Shown here piece by piece: positions 29,516-37,370 of a stretch of 64,000 bases of DNA (positions are counted from its first letter, which is position 1; the number at the start of each line of letters is the position of its first letter). Location of the stretch: positions 420,033-484,032 of the forward strand of contig NZ_CYSA01000026.1 in assembly GCF_001458355.1 (NCBI RefSeq). Direction: 5' to 3'. The notes below the pieces were generated by a model that saw nothing but the letters and a program-made list of their open reading frames with translations, searched no databases and had not been told where the DNA came from. The position numbers and the translations under genes were made by a program. The DNA comes from Thalassovita gelatinovora (GTDB lineage: Bacteria; Pseudomonadota; Alphaproteobacteria; Rhodobacterales; Rhodobacteraceae).

Positions 29516-29528
29516 CAGGTTTTACCTG
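29516..29528. promoter_or_regulatory. short dyad upstream of the exporter operon
   Basis: CAGGT TTT ACCTG is a perfect 13-base dyad about 90 bases upstream of the HlyD start, preceded by the small palindrome CCTGTGTACAGG-like stretch (29509-29519). It could be an operator for an unlinked regulator. Chance occurrence is quite possible. Confidence 0.3.
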
Positions 29529-29621
29529 CAACCGGCCGGAAGACAAAGAAAGCTTCACGCAGGACTTGGGGCGCGGTGTCTGCTGAATGAAGGCGGGGAT
29601 GACCTGATCGGCGAATTTAAC

Positions 29622-32099
29622 TTAGGTGCAAACTGGCCATTTTCCGTCTGATCCGGCCACTCGCCGCAGTCGTTCGGTCAGCTCGGATGCCGGTTGTGGG
29701 TGGCCGAAATAGTAGCCCTGAAACAGATGGCACCCCCTTTGCTGCAAGAATTCAAGCTGCGCTTTGGTTTCCACCCCCTCGGCGATGACGTCATGGCCCA
29801 GCTCGGTCCCAAGGCTGATGATGGCCCGGACGATAGAAGCATCGCTGCTGTCGCTCATCATGTCGCGAATGAATTCCTGGGCGATTTTGATTTTGCTGAC
29901 CGGCAGGCGTTTCAGATACTGCAATGATGAATACCCGGTGCCAAAATCGTCGATCGAAAACCGGATGCCCTTTGCCGACAGCCGCTGCATGACTGCGGCC
30001 ACCTCGTCGGGGCGTTCGGCAAGGGATCGTTCGGTGATTTCCAGTTCAAGATAACGCGGGGCCAGCCCGGTCCGGCCCAGCGCCGCGAGGACATTACTTT
30101 CAAAATCGGAGGTCTTGAATTGCAGGGTCGACAGGTTGACGCTGATCGTTGCCTGACGCATCACCCCCTGATCATGCCAGGCGCGCATCTGACGGCAAGC
30201 GTCCTGCAACACCCACCCATCGATATCCAGCAGCAACCCGCTGTCTTCGGCGACATCAATGAAATCGCCGGGACCGCGAATGCCTTTTTCGGGGTGGTTC
30301 CAGCGCAACAACCCTTCCACCCCGACCAATTGGCAGCTGTGGGTGTCGATCTGCGGCTGTAGGTAAAGAACGAATTGCTGCTTCGTGATGGCTTCGTGCA
30401 ATTCTTCGATCAGGGTTACGCGCTGATGCAGATCGGCTTCGACATCGGCATCATGGAACCGGAACCCGTGGCGGCCGCCCTCTTTGACGCTGTAAAGCGC
30501 GGTGTCGGCCTGACTGAGAAGATGGGTCGGGTCGCTTTTGCCCGGCAGATACAGCGTGATGCCGATACTGGCATCGGTGTGAATCCGGTGGTTTTCAATT
30601 TCGAACGGGCGCGACAACTGGTCGATCAACCGCTGGGCAAGGACGGCCGCGTCTTTTGCGTCCTGCAAATTCAGGTGCAGGACCGCGAATTCATCACCGC
30701 CCAGCCGCGCCACCACATCGCTTTCACGCACCGCCGCTTCCAACCGTTTGCCAACGGCTACCAGCAGCGCATCCCCAACCGGATGGCCAAGCGTGTCATT
30801 CACATCCTTGAAATGGTCCAGGTCCAGCAGCAGCAATGCGAAGTTTTCGTCATAGCGTTTTGCCCGATAGGCGGCATGTTGCAGCCGGTCGTTGAACATC
30901 TTCCGGTTCGGCAGCCCGGTCAACGTGTCGCAATTGGCCAAATGTTCGGTGCGCTGTTCCGATTTTCGGCGGGCTTCATCGTTTTGATGGGCTGCGATAA
31001 TTTCGGCGATGGCCGATTTGAACGGGTTCAGCCGCCTGACCAACCCGTCATCATAGCCGCCCTTCCGATTGGCCAATCCGATTGCGCCGATGGTTTTTTG
31101 CCCCCGCAACAGCGGAATACCAAGGAAAGCATCCAGATGCGGATGTCCTTTAGGGGTCCCTTTGCTGCTTGGATGGTGGGCGGGATCGTTGGCGATCACG
31201 GGGCCACCGGTGACGATGGCGGCAGCGTTCAGGCTGTCGAAATCGTAAAACCTGGCCTCCCCTGACGGGTGATCCTGCCAATAGGGGCGGTTTTGCGCGG
31301 ATCCGTCCCGATCCGAAATGGTCAGCGCTCGCATATATGGTTTACCCGCCTCATCGGTGCAAAGATCGATCAAGAAACCATATTCGCTGTCGGTCAGATC
31401 GAGCAATTCAACCATGACGGTGTCGAATGCCTTCTGGACATCCACGCCGCCAATGAAGCTCGATAACGTGCGGTCCACGATCTTGAGATCCTCACGTTCT
31501 TCTTGGATGGACTGTTCCATTTCTTTGCGCTCGGTGATGTCGCGGGCAATGCAGATCACGTTCCATTCCCCGCTCACAAACGCCGCAGCGATCGACAATT
31601 CAATCGGTATATCGCCGTGATCCTTGCTTTGTATCAGCGTTTCGTGGATGTCGCCGACGACCGGCCCTTCGCCGGTTTCGCGAAAATGCACCCAGCCGGT
31701 TTTGTAAAATTCCCGCAACCCAGACGCGCCAAGAAAAATATCGACGTCCTGGCCCAATATATCGGCCTGTGCATATCCGAAAATTCTTTCGGCGGCGGGA
31801 TTCCAAAGCGTTATCGCGCCGTCGCTGTTGATCATGACCACAGCGTCAAGCGCGGTATCAGTGACCGCTCTGAATTTCAGTTCGTTTTCTTCCAGCGATC
31901 GCAGCGCCTGTTCCCGTTCCTGTACCGAACTGGTCAATTCTTCCGCCAGCATGTTCAGACCCACCGCCAGCGCGTCAATCGTGCTGCCGGTGCCGGACGG
32001 TTCCAACCGGCTATCAAATCCCCCCGATGCCAATTGCAGGATCATGTTGAGGATCTGATCCATGCTTTCCCGGGCCAGTTCCGGGGTTTCGATGCTCAC
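29622..32099 (-). CDS. PAS-GAF-GGDEF-EAL protein (cyclic di-GMP turnover)
   Basis: 825 residues from the GTG at 32099, which overlaps the upstream stop (GTGA) and has AGGG eight bases away; an ATG at 32120 is the alternative. Order: a short HAMP-like linker helix, PAS (about 72-185, ending CIARDITERKEME), GAF (about 205-365), GGDEF (about 385-545) and EAL (about 560-805). The synthase site RLGGDEFAV is intact. The phosphodiesterase site has EGL in place of EAL (GVEGLLRW), but the metal and catalytic residues NLS, EITE, DDFGTGYSSL and EGVET are kept, so both activities may be possible. No membrane segment: cytosolic. Coupled to a STAS-like partner. Confidence 0.9.
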   Translation of the reverse strand: MSIETPELARESMDQILNMILQLASGGFDSRLEPSGTGSTIDALAVGLNMLAEELTSSVQEREQALRSLEENELKFRAVTDTALDAVVMINSDGAITLWNPAAERIFGYAQADILGQDVDIFLGASGLREFYKTGWVHFRETGEGPVVGDIHETLIQSKDHGDIPIELSIAAAFVSGEWNVICIARDITERKEMEQSIQEEREDLKIVDRTLSSFIGGVDVQKAFDTVMVELLDLTDSEYGFLIDLCTDEAGKPYMRALTISDRDGSAQNRPYWQDHPSGEARFYDFDSLNAAAIVTGGPVIANDPAHHPSSKGTPKGHPHLDAFLGIPLLRGQKTIGAIGLANRKGGYDDGLVRRLNPFKSAIAEIIAAHQNDEARRKSEQRTEHLANCDTLTGLPNRKMFNDRLQHAAYRAKRYDENFALLLLDLDHFKDVNDTLGHPVGDALLVAVGKRLEAAVRESDVVARLGGDEFAVLHLNLQDAKDAAVLAQRLIDQLSRPFEIENHRIHTDASIGITLYLPGKSDPTHLLSQADTALYSVKEGGRHGFRFHDADVEADLHQRVTLIEELHEAITKQQFVLYLQPQIDTHSCQLVGVEGLLRWNHPEKGIRGPGDFIDVAEDSGLLLDIDGWVLQDACRQMRAWHDQGVMRQATISVNLSTLQFKTSDFESNVLAALGRTGLAPRYLELEITERSLAERPDEVAAVMQRLSAKGIRFSIDDFGTGYSSLQYLKRLPVSKIKIAQEFIRDMMSDSSDASIVRAIISLGTELGHDVIAEGVETKAQLEFLQQRGCHLFQGYYFGHPQPASELTERLRRVAGSDGKWPVCT

Positions 32100-32539
32100 G
32101 TCTGGTACCCTTTCAGCCATGCCACCGCATCCGGTTCCGACGTGAACAACTGCACCGGATGCCGGGGTTTGTTCAGACCCAGAAAGAAACTGCACAAAAC
32201 CTTGCTGAGCGGCGATCCGACAAGCATCGCGCAGGCAGACATTTGTTTGGTGGCCTGTTCGCTGCTGTAATAACGCCGGGCGTCCTGGGTTGCGCCAATC
32301 GTTCCGGCCATGTCCACGATGACAGGGCATTTTTTGCCGCCACAAAGTTTGCCAAGCGCATCAATAGCGGCTTTGGCGGATGCTAGGTCTTCAGAGCTGC
32401 CGGGATGCATGATGACCCGAATGATGCCGTCTTCGCCCAGCACCGTGTTCGTGGTTTCGGTCTTTATCGTTTTGACCACCGCCGGTGCGCCCGGCTGTTT
32501 TTCTGCCGGTTGCGTTCCAATAAATGGTTTGCCATCCAC
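32096..32539 (-). CDS. STAS/SpoIIAA-like single-domain protein
   Basis: 147 residues from GTG 32539, chosen because AAGGAG lies eight bases upstream; a GTG further up (32608) has none. The first 25 residues are low-complexity and polar. The rest alternates strands and helices (GIIRVIMHPGSSEDLASAKAA, PVIVDMAGTIGATQDARRYY, AMLVGSPLSKVLCSFFL, VQLFTSEPDAVAWLKGY) in the manner of STAS/SEC14-like regulatory domains. I cannot name a specific family with certainty. It is translationally coupled to the GGDEF-EAL gene, so it may regulate or sense for that enzyme. Confidence 0.7.
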   Translation of the reverse strand: MDGKPFIGTQPAEKQPGAPAVVKTIKTETTNTVLGEDGIIRVIMHPGSSEDLASAKAAIDALGKLCGGKKCPVIVDMAGTIGATQDARRYYSSEQATKQMSACAMLVGSPLSKVLCSFFLGLNKPRHPVQLFTSEPDAVAWLKGYQT

Positions 32540-32661
32540 GTTACCGTCTCCTTCTTTCTGCAAGATGGGTTCTGGGAAAGAACCGCAATCGCGCGGATGG
32601 AGTGTCACGGGGTTCTGTCAATAATCTGTAAAAAATGGCTTTTGATTCAAAGTGTTCAGTT

Positions 32662-32686
32662 AGTGGGTTTCTTGGGTAAACCCACT
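32662..32686. repeat. perfect 9-base inverted repeat
   Basis: AGTGGGTTT (32662-32670) and AAACCCACT (32678-32686) with a seven-base loop. It stands downstream of the ligB-like gene, just beyond the terminator at 32698-32723. No T-run on either side; it may be a second, back-up hairpin. Confidence 0.5.
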
Positions 32687-32697
32687 GGAAAACCAAA

Positions 32698-32723
32698 ACG
32701 GCGGGCCGTTGCAAACCCGCCGT
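32698..32723 (-). terminator. rho-independent terminator of the ligI-ligA-ligB transcript
   Basis: Arms ACGGCGGG (32698-32705) and CCCGCCGT (32716-32723) with a ten-base loop, 32 bases past the ligB-like stop. On the minus strand the stem is followed by TTTTGGTTTT, a proper U-rich tail. Confidence 0.8.
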
Positions 32724-32754
32724 GTCGCAATTTACCGTGCAATCGTGTGAACGA

Positions 32755-33609
32755 TCAGTCGACGCCTTCGCATTCCAGCAGCATCGTACCGGCCCCGGTG
32801 TTCGAAATCGGGATATGATAGTTCTTGTGCAATGCCTTGACGTTGTCGCCAAGCGCACCGCGCATCATCATCCACATCAGGAATTCGGTACCCTGCGCGC
32901 CGGCCTTTTCGACCAATTCCATCCGGGTGATCTTGGTCAGCTCTTCCGGATCGTCGATGATCTTTTCCATGCAATAGGTGTCGAATTCCCTGTTGATGAA
33001 CCCTGCGCGTTCCCCGTCCAGCTGATGGCTCAACCCACCGGTGCCCAGGATCACCACCTTGATGTCCTCGGGGTAGGATTCGATCGACTTGCGCAGCGCC
33101 TTGCCGAAATCCAGCGCTCGTTTCAGCGTTGGGATCGGGTGCTGCACCGTGTTGGCGCTGATCGGAATCGCGCGCGGCATGTCCGGGTTGGCATGGGCGC
33201 CGCGCCAAAACAATTGCATCGGAACGGTGAAGCCGTGATCAACCGGCAGTTCCTGACAGGACGTGATGTCGAATTCGCGCGCCACCATACCTTCGATGAT
33301 GTGCCAGCTCAGCTTGGCATCGCCGGGGAAGGGCGGTAATTGCGGGATTCCCCAACCTTCGTCTTCGTTGACATATTCATGCGCCGCCCCGATCGCAAAG
33401 GTTGGCATCTTGTCGAGAAAGAAACCCAGCCCGTGATCGTTGTAGATGTTGATCGCAACGTCCGGTTTATGCTTGTCCAGCCACTCCCACACCGGCGGGT
33501 AGCCGTCGAAGAACGGTTTCCAATACGGATCGTCGTACATTTCGTTGGCAATCGCGTTGCCGACGGCGGGAATGTGGCTGGTGGTCAGCCCTCCGATAAT
33601 CTTGGCCAT
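32755..33609 (-). CDS. LigB-like class III extradiol dioxygenase, catalytic subunit (divergent paralogue)
   Basis: 284 residues. All Fe(II) and catalytic residues are present: His12 in TSHIPAVG, the His of IYNDHGLGF, the His of GTGGLSHQLDGERAGF and the Glu of QGTEFLMWMMMRG. It differs from the ligB at 10913 over much of its length; parts such as YDDPYWKP, the proline-rich DEGWGIPQLPPF and GERAGF recall gallate dioxygenase DesB as much as LigB. Likely substrates are protocatechuate, gallate or 3-O-methylgallate. It lies behind ligI and a LigA-like subunit, so it acts in the same 4,5-cleavage route. Confidence 0.85.
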   Translation of the reverse strand: MAKIIGGLTTSHIPAVGNAIANEMYDDPYWKPFFDGYPPVWEWLDKHKPDVAINIYNDHGLGFFLDKMPTFAIGAAHEYVNEDEGWGIPQLPPFPGDAKLSWHIIEGMVAREFDITSCQELPVDHGFTVPMQLFWRGAHANPDMPRAIPISANTVQHPIPTLKRALDFGKALRKSIESYPEDIKVVILGTGGLSHQLDGERAGFINREFDTYCMEKIIDDPEELTKITRMELVEKAGAQGTEFLMWMMMRGALGDNVKALHKNYHIPISNTGAGTMLLECEGVD

Positions 33610-33612
33610 GGA

Positions 33613-33972
33613 TCAGTCCCCCTGCCGCAGCAGTTTTTCCTTGAATTCTTCGGTGGTCATGCCGGTCTGCTGGGCGCCGACATCCTGCACGCTCAGCTTG
33701 AAAATGCCGGCGAACTTGGCGAGGTAATAGATGTTCCCCCCGGCGGCGATCATCGCCAACACGTTCTTGTCGCGGCAGGCTTGTTTCTGGTCCTCGTTCA
33801 ATCCGAATTTTTCCATATAGGCTTCGGGATCGGCAAGGTAAGCGTCGCGCGCGACAGCCTTGTTGAAGGAAAAGCACATCTTGTTGAGCGCATATCCCTT
33901 CATTGCCATTTCGCCATCGAAAATCGTGGTGCCTTCGATGTGAACGTGATGGTCCAGGTCTTGCAGTTCCAT
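33613..33972 (-). CDS. LigA-like small subunit of class III extradiol dioxygenase
   Basis: 119 residues. Motifs IFDGEMAMKGYALNKMCFSF, LNEDQKQACRDKNVLAMI and GGNIYYLAKFAG follow the LigA family. It is separated from its catalytic partner by three bases and from ligI by twelve, so these three are one operon. It is only loosely similar to the ligA at 11764, which argues for an old divergence and not a recent copy. Confidence 0.87.
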   Translation of the reverse strand: MELQDLDHHVHIEGTTIFDGEMAMKGYALNKMCFSFNKAVARDAYLADPEAYMEKFGLNEDQKQACRDKNVLAMIAAGGNIYYLAKFAGIFKLSVQDVGAQQTGMTTEEFKEKLLRQGD

Positions 33973-33984
33973 GACGTCTCCTCC

Positions 33985-34869
33985 TTATGATTTTGTTTCT
34001 TCGGGCCAGTACAGCCGCATCGGGTTGTCGATCAGCAGCTTGCGCCGGGCGTCCTCGGTGGTGGCGATCCGCGGGATCACGTCCACCAACTGGCCATCGT
34101 CAGGCATGTGCGATTTCATGTTCGGGTGCGGCCAATCGGTGCCCCACAGAACCCGGTCGGGGAAAGCTTCGACTAGGCGGCGCGAAAACGGCACCACGTC
34201 GTCATAGGGCGGACCGGCCACGGTCAACCGTTCCGGGCAGCTGACCTTGACCCAGATATTGTCATTCTCGGCCATCAGGGCGATGAAGCGGTCGAAATCG
34301 GGGTGATCAGCACCTTTCGAAACATCGGGGCGGCCCATGTGATCGACCACGATGATACCAGGCAGGCTGGTCAGGAACGGCGCCAGGTCTTCCAGGTCGG
34401 GGGCTTCGAAATAGACCACGATATGCCAGCCCAGCTTGGTGATCCGTTCGGCGATACCGGTGAACACTTCGCGTGGGGTGTCATCGACCAGCCGCTTGAC
34501 GAAATTGAACCGCACGGCACGCACACCGGCCTTGTCCATCGCGTCCAGTTCCGCGTCGGTCACGTCGGGTGATACCACCGCCACCCCGCGCGCCAACGGT
34601 CCGGCGGTTTCCAACGCATCGACCAGCGCGGCATTGTCGGTGCCGTGGCACGACGCTTGAACGATTACATTGCGGGAAAACCCCAGATGATCGCGCAGCG
34701 CGAACAACTTTTCCTTGGGCGCATCGCAGGGGGTGTATTTCCGTTTCGCCGAATAAGGAAACGTATCGGCGGGGCCGAACACATGGCAATGCGCATCCAC
34801 TGCCCCTGCGGGCGGTGTGAAATCCGGCACCTTGGGGGCAGGATGGAAAGGCAGATAATCCGCGTCCAT
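33985..34869 (-). CDS. ligI: 2-pyrone-4,6-dicarboxylate lactonase
   Basis: 294 residues, amidohydrolase superfamily. Hydrolyses 2-pyrone-4,6-dicarboxylate to 4-carboxy-2-hydroxymuconate/4-oxalomesaconate in the protocatechuate 4,5-cleavage pathway. VDAHCHVFGPADTFPYSA near the N-terminus, RYTP-like KRKYTPCDAP, VRFNFVKRLVD, VVDHMGRPDV, VKVSCPERLT and WGTDWPHPNMKSHMPDDG all agree with Sphingobium LigI from memory, including the active-site His, Arg and Asp runs. It is first gene of the ligI-ligA-ligB-like operon, divergent from the LysR regulator. Confidence 0.94.
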   Translation of the reverse strand: MDADYLPFHPAPKVPDFTPPAGAVDAHCHVFGPADTFPYSAKRKYTPCDAPKEKLFALRDHLGFSRNVIVQASCHGTDNAALVDALETAGPLARGVAVVSPDVTDAELDAMDKAGVRAVRFNFVKRLVDDTPREVFTGIAERITKLGWHIVVYFEAPDLEDLAPFLTSLPGIIVVDHMGRPDVSKGADHPDFDRFIALMAENDNIWVKVSCPERLTVAGPPYDDVVPFSRRLVEAFPDRVLWGTDWPHPNMKSHMPDDGQLVDVIPRIATTEDARRKLLIDNPMRLYWPEETKS

Positions 34870-35022
34870 TGGCTATAGTCCTTGTCTTGGGTCGTTTGAT
34901 GTCGCCGGGACCAAGCCCCGGTATTGTGCTGAACATAGGGCTGCGGACCGGAAAACCCCAGTTCATTCCTTGTGGGTATCAATTTGAAAATGTTATAGAG
35001 AATGTGAAAATGGGGGAATGAG
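34870..35022. promoter_or_regulatory. divergent promoter region ligI / LysR
   Basis: A 153-base gap between divergent starts. The part next to the regulator (about 34975-35015) is AT-rich, with the repeated word AATGT at 34987-34991 and 35000-35004 and a T-N11-A spacing. It should carry both promoters and the LysR operator; the exact site is not identifiable by eye. Confidence 0.5.
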
Positions 35023-36249
35023 ATGCAGGTGACACTGCCCAATGTCCGACATTTGCAGGCGGTGCATGAAGTTGCGATGTGCCACCGCATCAACGAAGCC
35101 GCCAAGCGGGTACACCTGTCGCAACCCGCTGTCACGCAGGCCGTGGCGAAACTGGAACGCGCGGTGAACGAACCGCTGTTCGACCGGCGGCCCGAAGGCA
35201 TGTTCACTACCGAGGCGGGCAAGCTGTTCCTGTACCGGGTCGACCGGGCGCTGGATTTGCTGAAGGAAGGCGAACGCCAGGCCCGGCGCAAGGCACCGCA
35301 ACCGGGGCGGCGAGATTTCCACCGTTTGACCACCTCGACCCAGCTCAGGGCGCTGACCGCAGTGGCACAGACAGAAAATTTCAGCCACGCGGCGCGGCAG
35401 CTCGGGGTGTCGCAACCGGCTGTTCACCGGGCGGCAAAGGATCTGGAACGATTGTCGGGGATGACGTTTTTCGAACCGGTGCGGCGCGGCGTGCAATTGA
35501 CGCCATCGGCGGAATCCTTTGCCTATTACGTGCGTCTGGCGGCGGCGGAAATGCGGCAGGGGGAATATGAAATCAGTGCCTTTCAAGGCCGCGATTCAAC
35601 CCGGATCGTGGTCGGCTCGCTGCCGCTGTCGCGGCCTACGATCCTGCCTGCGGCGATGGATCGCCTGCTCCGGGCGACAGAAGGCAGGGTGCAGTTGCAT
35701 TGCGTCGATGCGCCTTATGAAACGCTGTTGCGCGATTTGCGCTTCGGCGACGTCGATTTCATCCTCGGTGCGCTGCGCGATCCGTTGCCCGCCGAGGACG
35801 TGGTGCAGGAACCGTTGTTTCAGGATCGGCTATACGTGGTCGCGGGCAAGGATCACCCGTTGACCAAACGTTCCGATCTGCAACTGGAAGATACCCTTGC
35901 CTTTCCTTGGATCGCACCGCCGAAACCGACGCCCAGCGGCAGCTACCTGTTTGAAAGCCTGAAAATACCGCAATTGCCCAACACCCCGGTGCGCATCGTG
36001 GCCAGTTCGCTGGCGCTGGTGCGCGGGCTGATGCTGCGCGGCGATTACCTGACCGTCATGTCGCGCCGCCAGCTCGAGGTGGAAATGGAAATCGGCATGA
36101 TGGTGACTTTGCCGATCGACCTGAAGGACAGCACCCGGTCCATCGGGTTGACCTATCGCGCCGGATGGGAACCGACACCGACCCAGACCCGCTTCATGGA
36201 TCTGATCCGGCAAGAGGGTCGCCAGATGGGACCGATTAGCGATCTATAA
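35023..36249 (+). CDS. LysR-type regulator with two N-terminal helix-turn-helix domains
   Basis: 408 residues, about 100 more than a normal LysR protein. Helix-turn-helix 1 spans about 5-65 (INEAAKRVHLSQPAVTQAVA) and helix-turn-helix 2 about 105-165 (FSHAARQLGVSQPAVHRAAK); both keep the SQPAV recognition helix and the trailing LT/FTxxG or LTPSAE turn. The effector-binding domain starts near 192 (TRIVVGSLPLSRPTILPAA). It faces away from ligI and precedes ligC on the same strand, so it very likely controls this 4,5-cleavage cluster, with a pathway intermediate as inducer. Confidence 0.92.
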   Translation: MQVTLPNVRHLQAVHEVAMCHRINEAAKRVHLSQPAVTQAVAKLERAVNEPLFDRRPEGMFTTEAGKLFLYRVDRALDLLKEGERQARRKAPQPGRRDFHRLTTSTQLRALTAVAQTENFSHAARQLGVSQPAVHRAAKDLERLSGMTFFEPVRRGVQLTPSAESFAYYVRLAAAEMRQGEYEISAFQGRDSTRIVVGSLPLSRPTILPAAMDRLLRATEGRVQLHCVDAPYETLLRDLRFGDVDFILGALRDPLPAEDVVQEPLFQDRLYVVAGKDHPLTKRSDLQLEDTLAFPWIAPPKPTPSGSYLFESLKIPQLPNTPVRIVASSLALVRGLMLRGDYLTVMSRRQLEVEMEIGMMVTLPIDLKDSTRSIGLTYRAGWEPTPTQTRFMDLIRQEGRQMGPISDL

Positions 36250-36363
36250 CAAAATTGAATGGCACGGGCAGCTGTTTCAAATTCCACCCCCGCAGGGCAC
36301 TATGATAGCTGCAGGGATAACCGAAGCTGCGGCATGGGCCGCACCGATGAGGGAGAGTTTGGC

Positions 36364-37308
36364 ATGAGAATTTGCGTTGCAGGTGCCTATGGCGCCTTTG
36401 GCATGAAACACTTGGACGCGCTGGATGCGATCGATGGCGTGACGGTGACTTCGGTGATGGGACCGACCGCCGAAAAGATCGAAGCGCTGGCCAAGAAACG
36501 CGGCATCGGGCATTGGGCGACCACGTTGGAAGACTGCCTTGCGCGCGATGATGTCGATGCGGTGATCTTGGCGACCCCGACACAGATGCACGCCGATCAG
36601 GCGATCATGACGATGCGGGCGGGCAAGCCGGTCTTCATCGAAATCCCGATGTCGGATTCGCTCGACGATGCGCGCCGCATTGCCGAAGTGCAAAAAGAAA
36701 CCGGATTGACCTGCATGGCCGGTCAGGTGCGCCGCTTCAATCCCAGCCATCAATGGATCAAGAACAAGATCGACGCCGGCGAACTGAAGATCCAGCAGAT
36801 GGATGTACAGACCTATTTCTTCCGCCGCACCAATATGAACGCCAAGGGCGAACCGCGCAGCTGGACCGATCACCTGCTGTGGCACCATGCTTGCCACACC
36901 GTCGATCTGTTCCAGTATCAGACCGGCGAAGTCGCGTCCGAAGCCTTCGGCTTGCAGGGGCCGAAACATCCCGATCTGGGCATTGCGATGGATATGTCGA
37001 TCGGGATGAAAACGCCTTCGGGCGCGATCTGCACTTTGTCTCTGTCGTTCAACAACGACGGGCCGCTGGGCACGTTCTTCCGCTATATCTGTGATAACGG
37101 CACCTATCTCGCGCGCTATGACGATCTGTATGACGGCTATGAAAAACAGATCGACCTGTCGGATGTGGCGGTGTCCAATAACGGGATCGAATTGATCGAT
37201 CGCGAATTCATTGCGGCGATTGAAGAAGGCCGCAAACCCAACGGCGATTGCCACGATGTGCTGGCGGCGATGGAAACGCTGGACCGGATCGAACAAAGCA
37301 TGAGCTGA
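36364..37308 (+). CDS. ligC: 4-carboxy-2-hydroxymuconate-6-semialdehyde dehydrogenase
   Basis: 314 residues from ATG 36364, which has GGGAG eight bases upstream. Gfo/Idh/MocA oxidoreductase: Rossmann start MRICVAGAYGAFGMKHLD, then the C-terminal beta-sheet domain. Long stretches such as QQMDVQTYFFRR, GEPRSWTDHLLWHHA, GPLGTFFRYICDNGT and GIELIDREFIAAI match Sphingobium LigC closely in memory. It oxidises the hemiacetal form of the ring-cleavage product with NADP+ to 2-pyrone-4,6-dicarboxylate, the substrate of LigI. A strong terminator follows. Genes for the later steps (LigJ hydratase, LigK aldolase) are not in the window. Confidence 0.94.
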   Translation: MRICVAGAYGAFGMKHLDALDAIDGVTVTSVMGPTAEKIEALAKKRGIGHWATTLEDCLARDDVDAVILATPTQMHADQAIMTMRAGKPVFIEIPMSDSLDDARRIAEVQKETGLTCMAGQVRRFNPSHQWIKNKIDAGELKIQQMDVQTYFFRRTNMNAKGEPRSWTDHLLWHHACHTVDLFQYQTGEVASEAFGLQGPKHPDLGIAMDMSIGMKTPSGAICTLSLSFNNDGPLGTFFRYICDNGTYLARYDDLYDGYEKQIDLSDVAVSNNGIELIDREFIAAIEEGRKPNGDCHDVLAAMETLDRIEQSMS

Positions 37309-37325
37309 TCTGAACATTATCAGTG

Positions 37326-37355
37326 AAAAAGGCCGGGGCATGCCCCGGCCTTTTT
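37326..37355. terminator. bidirectional rho-independent terminator
   Basis: AAAAAGGCCGGGGCA (37326-37340) is followed directly by its complement ending in TTTTT (37341-37355), so both strands have a GC stem and a T-run. It separates ligC from the convergent sensor-kinase gene. Confidence 0.92.
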
Positions 37356-37370
37356 CATGCAGACAGCGAT

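Noticed and set aside
32662..32686. Small regulatory RNA or riboswitch at the perfect inverted repeat
   Set aside because: The hairpin stands alone behind an operon and near a terminator; there is no conserved aptamer-like structure.
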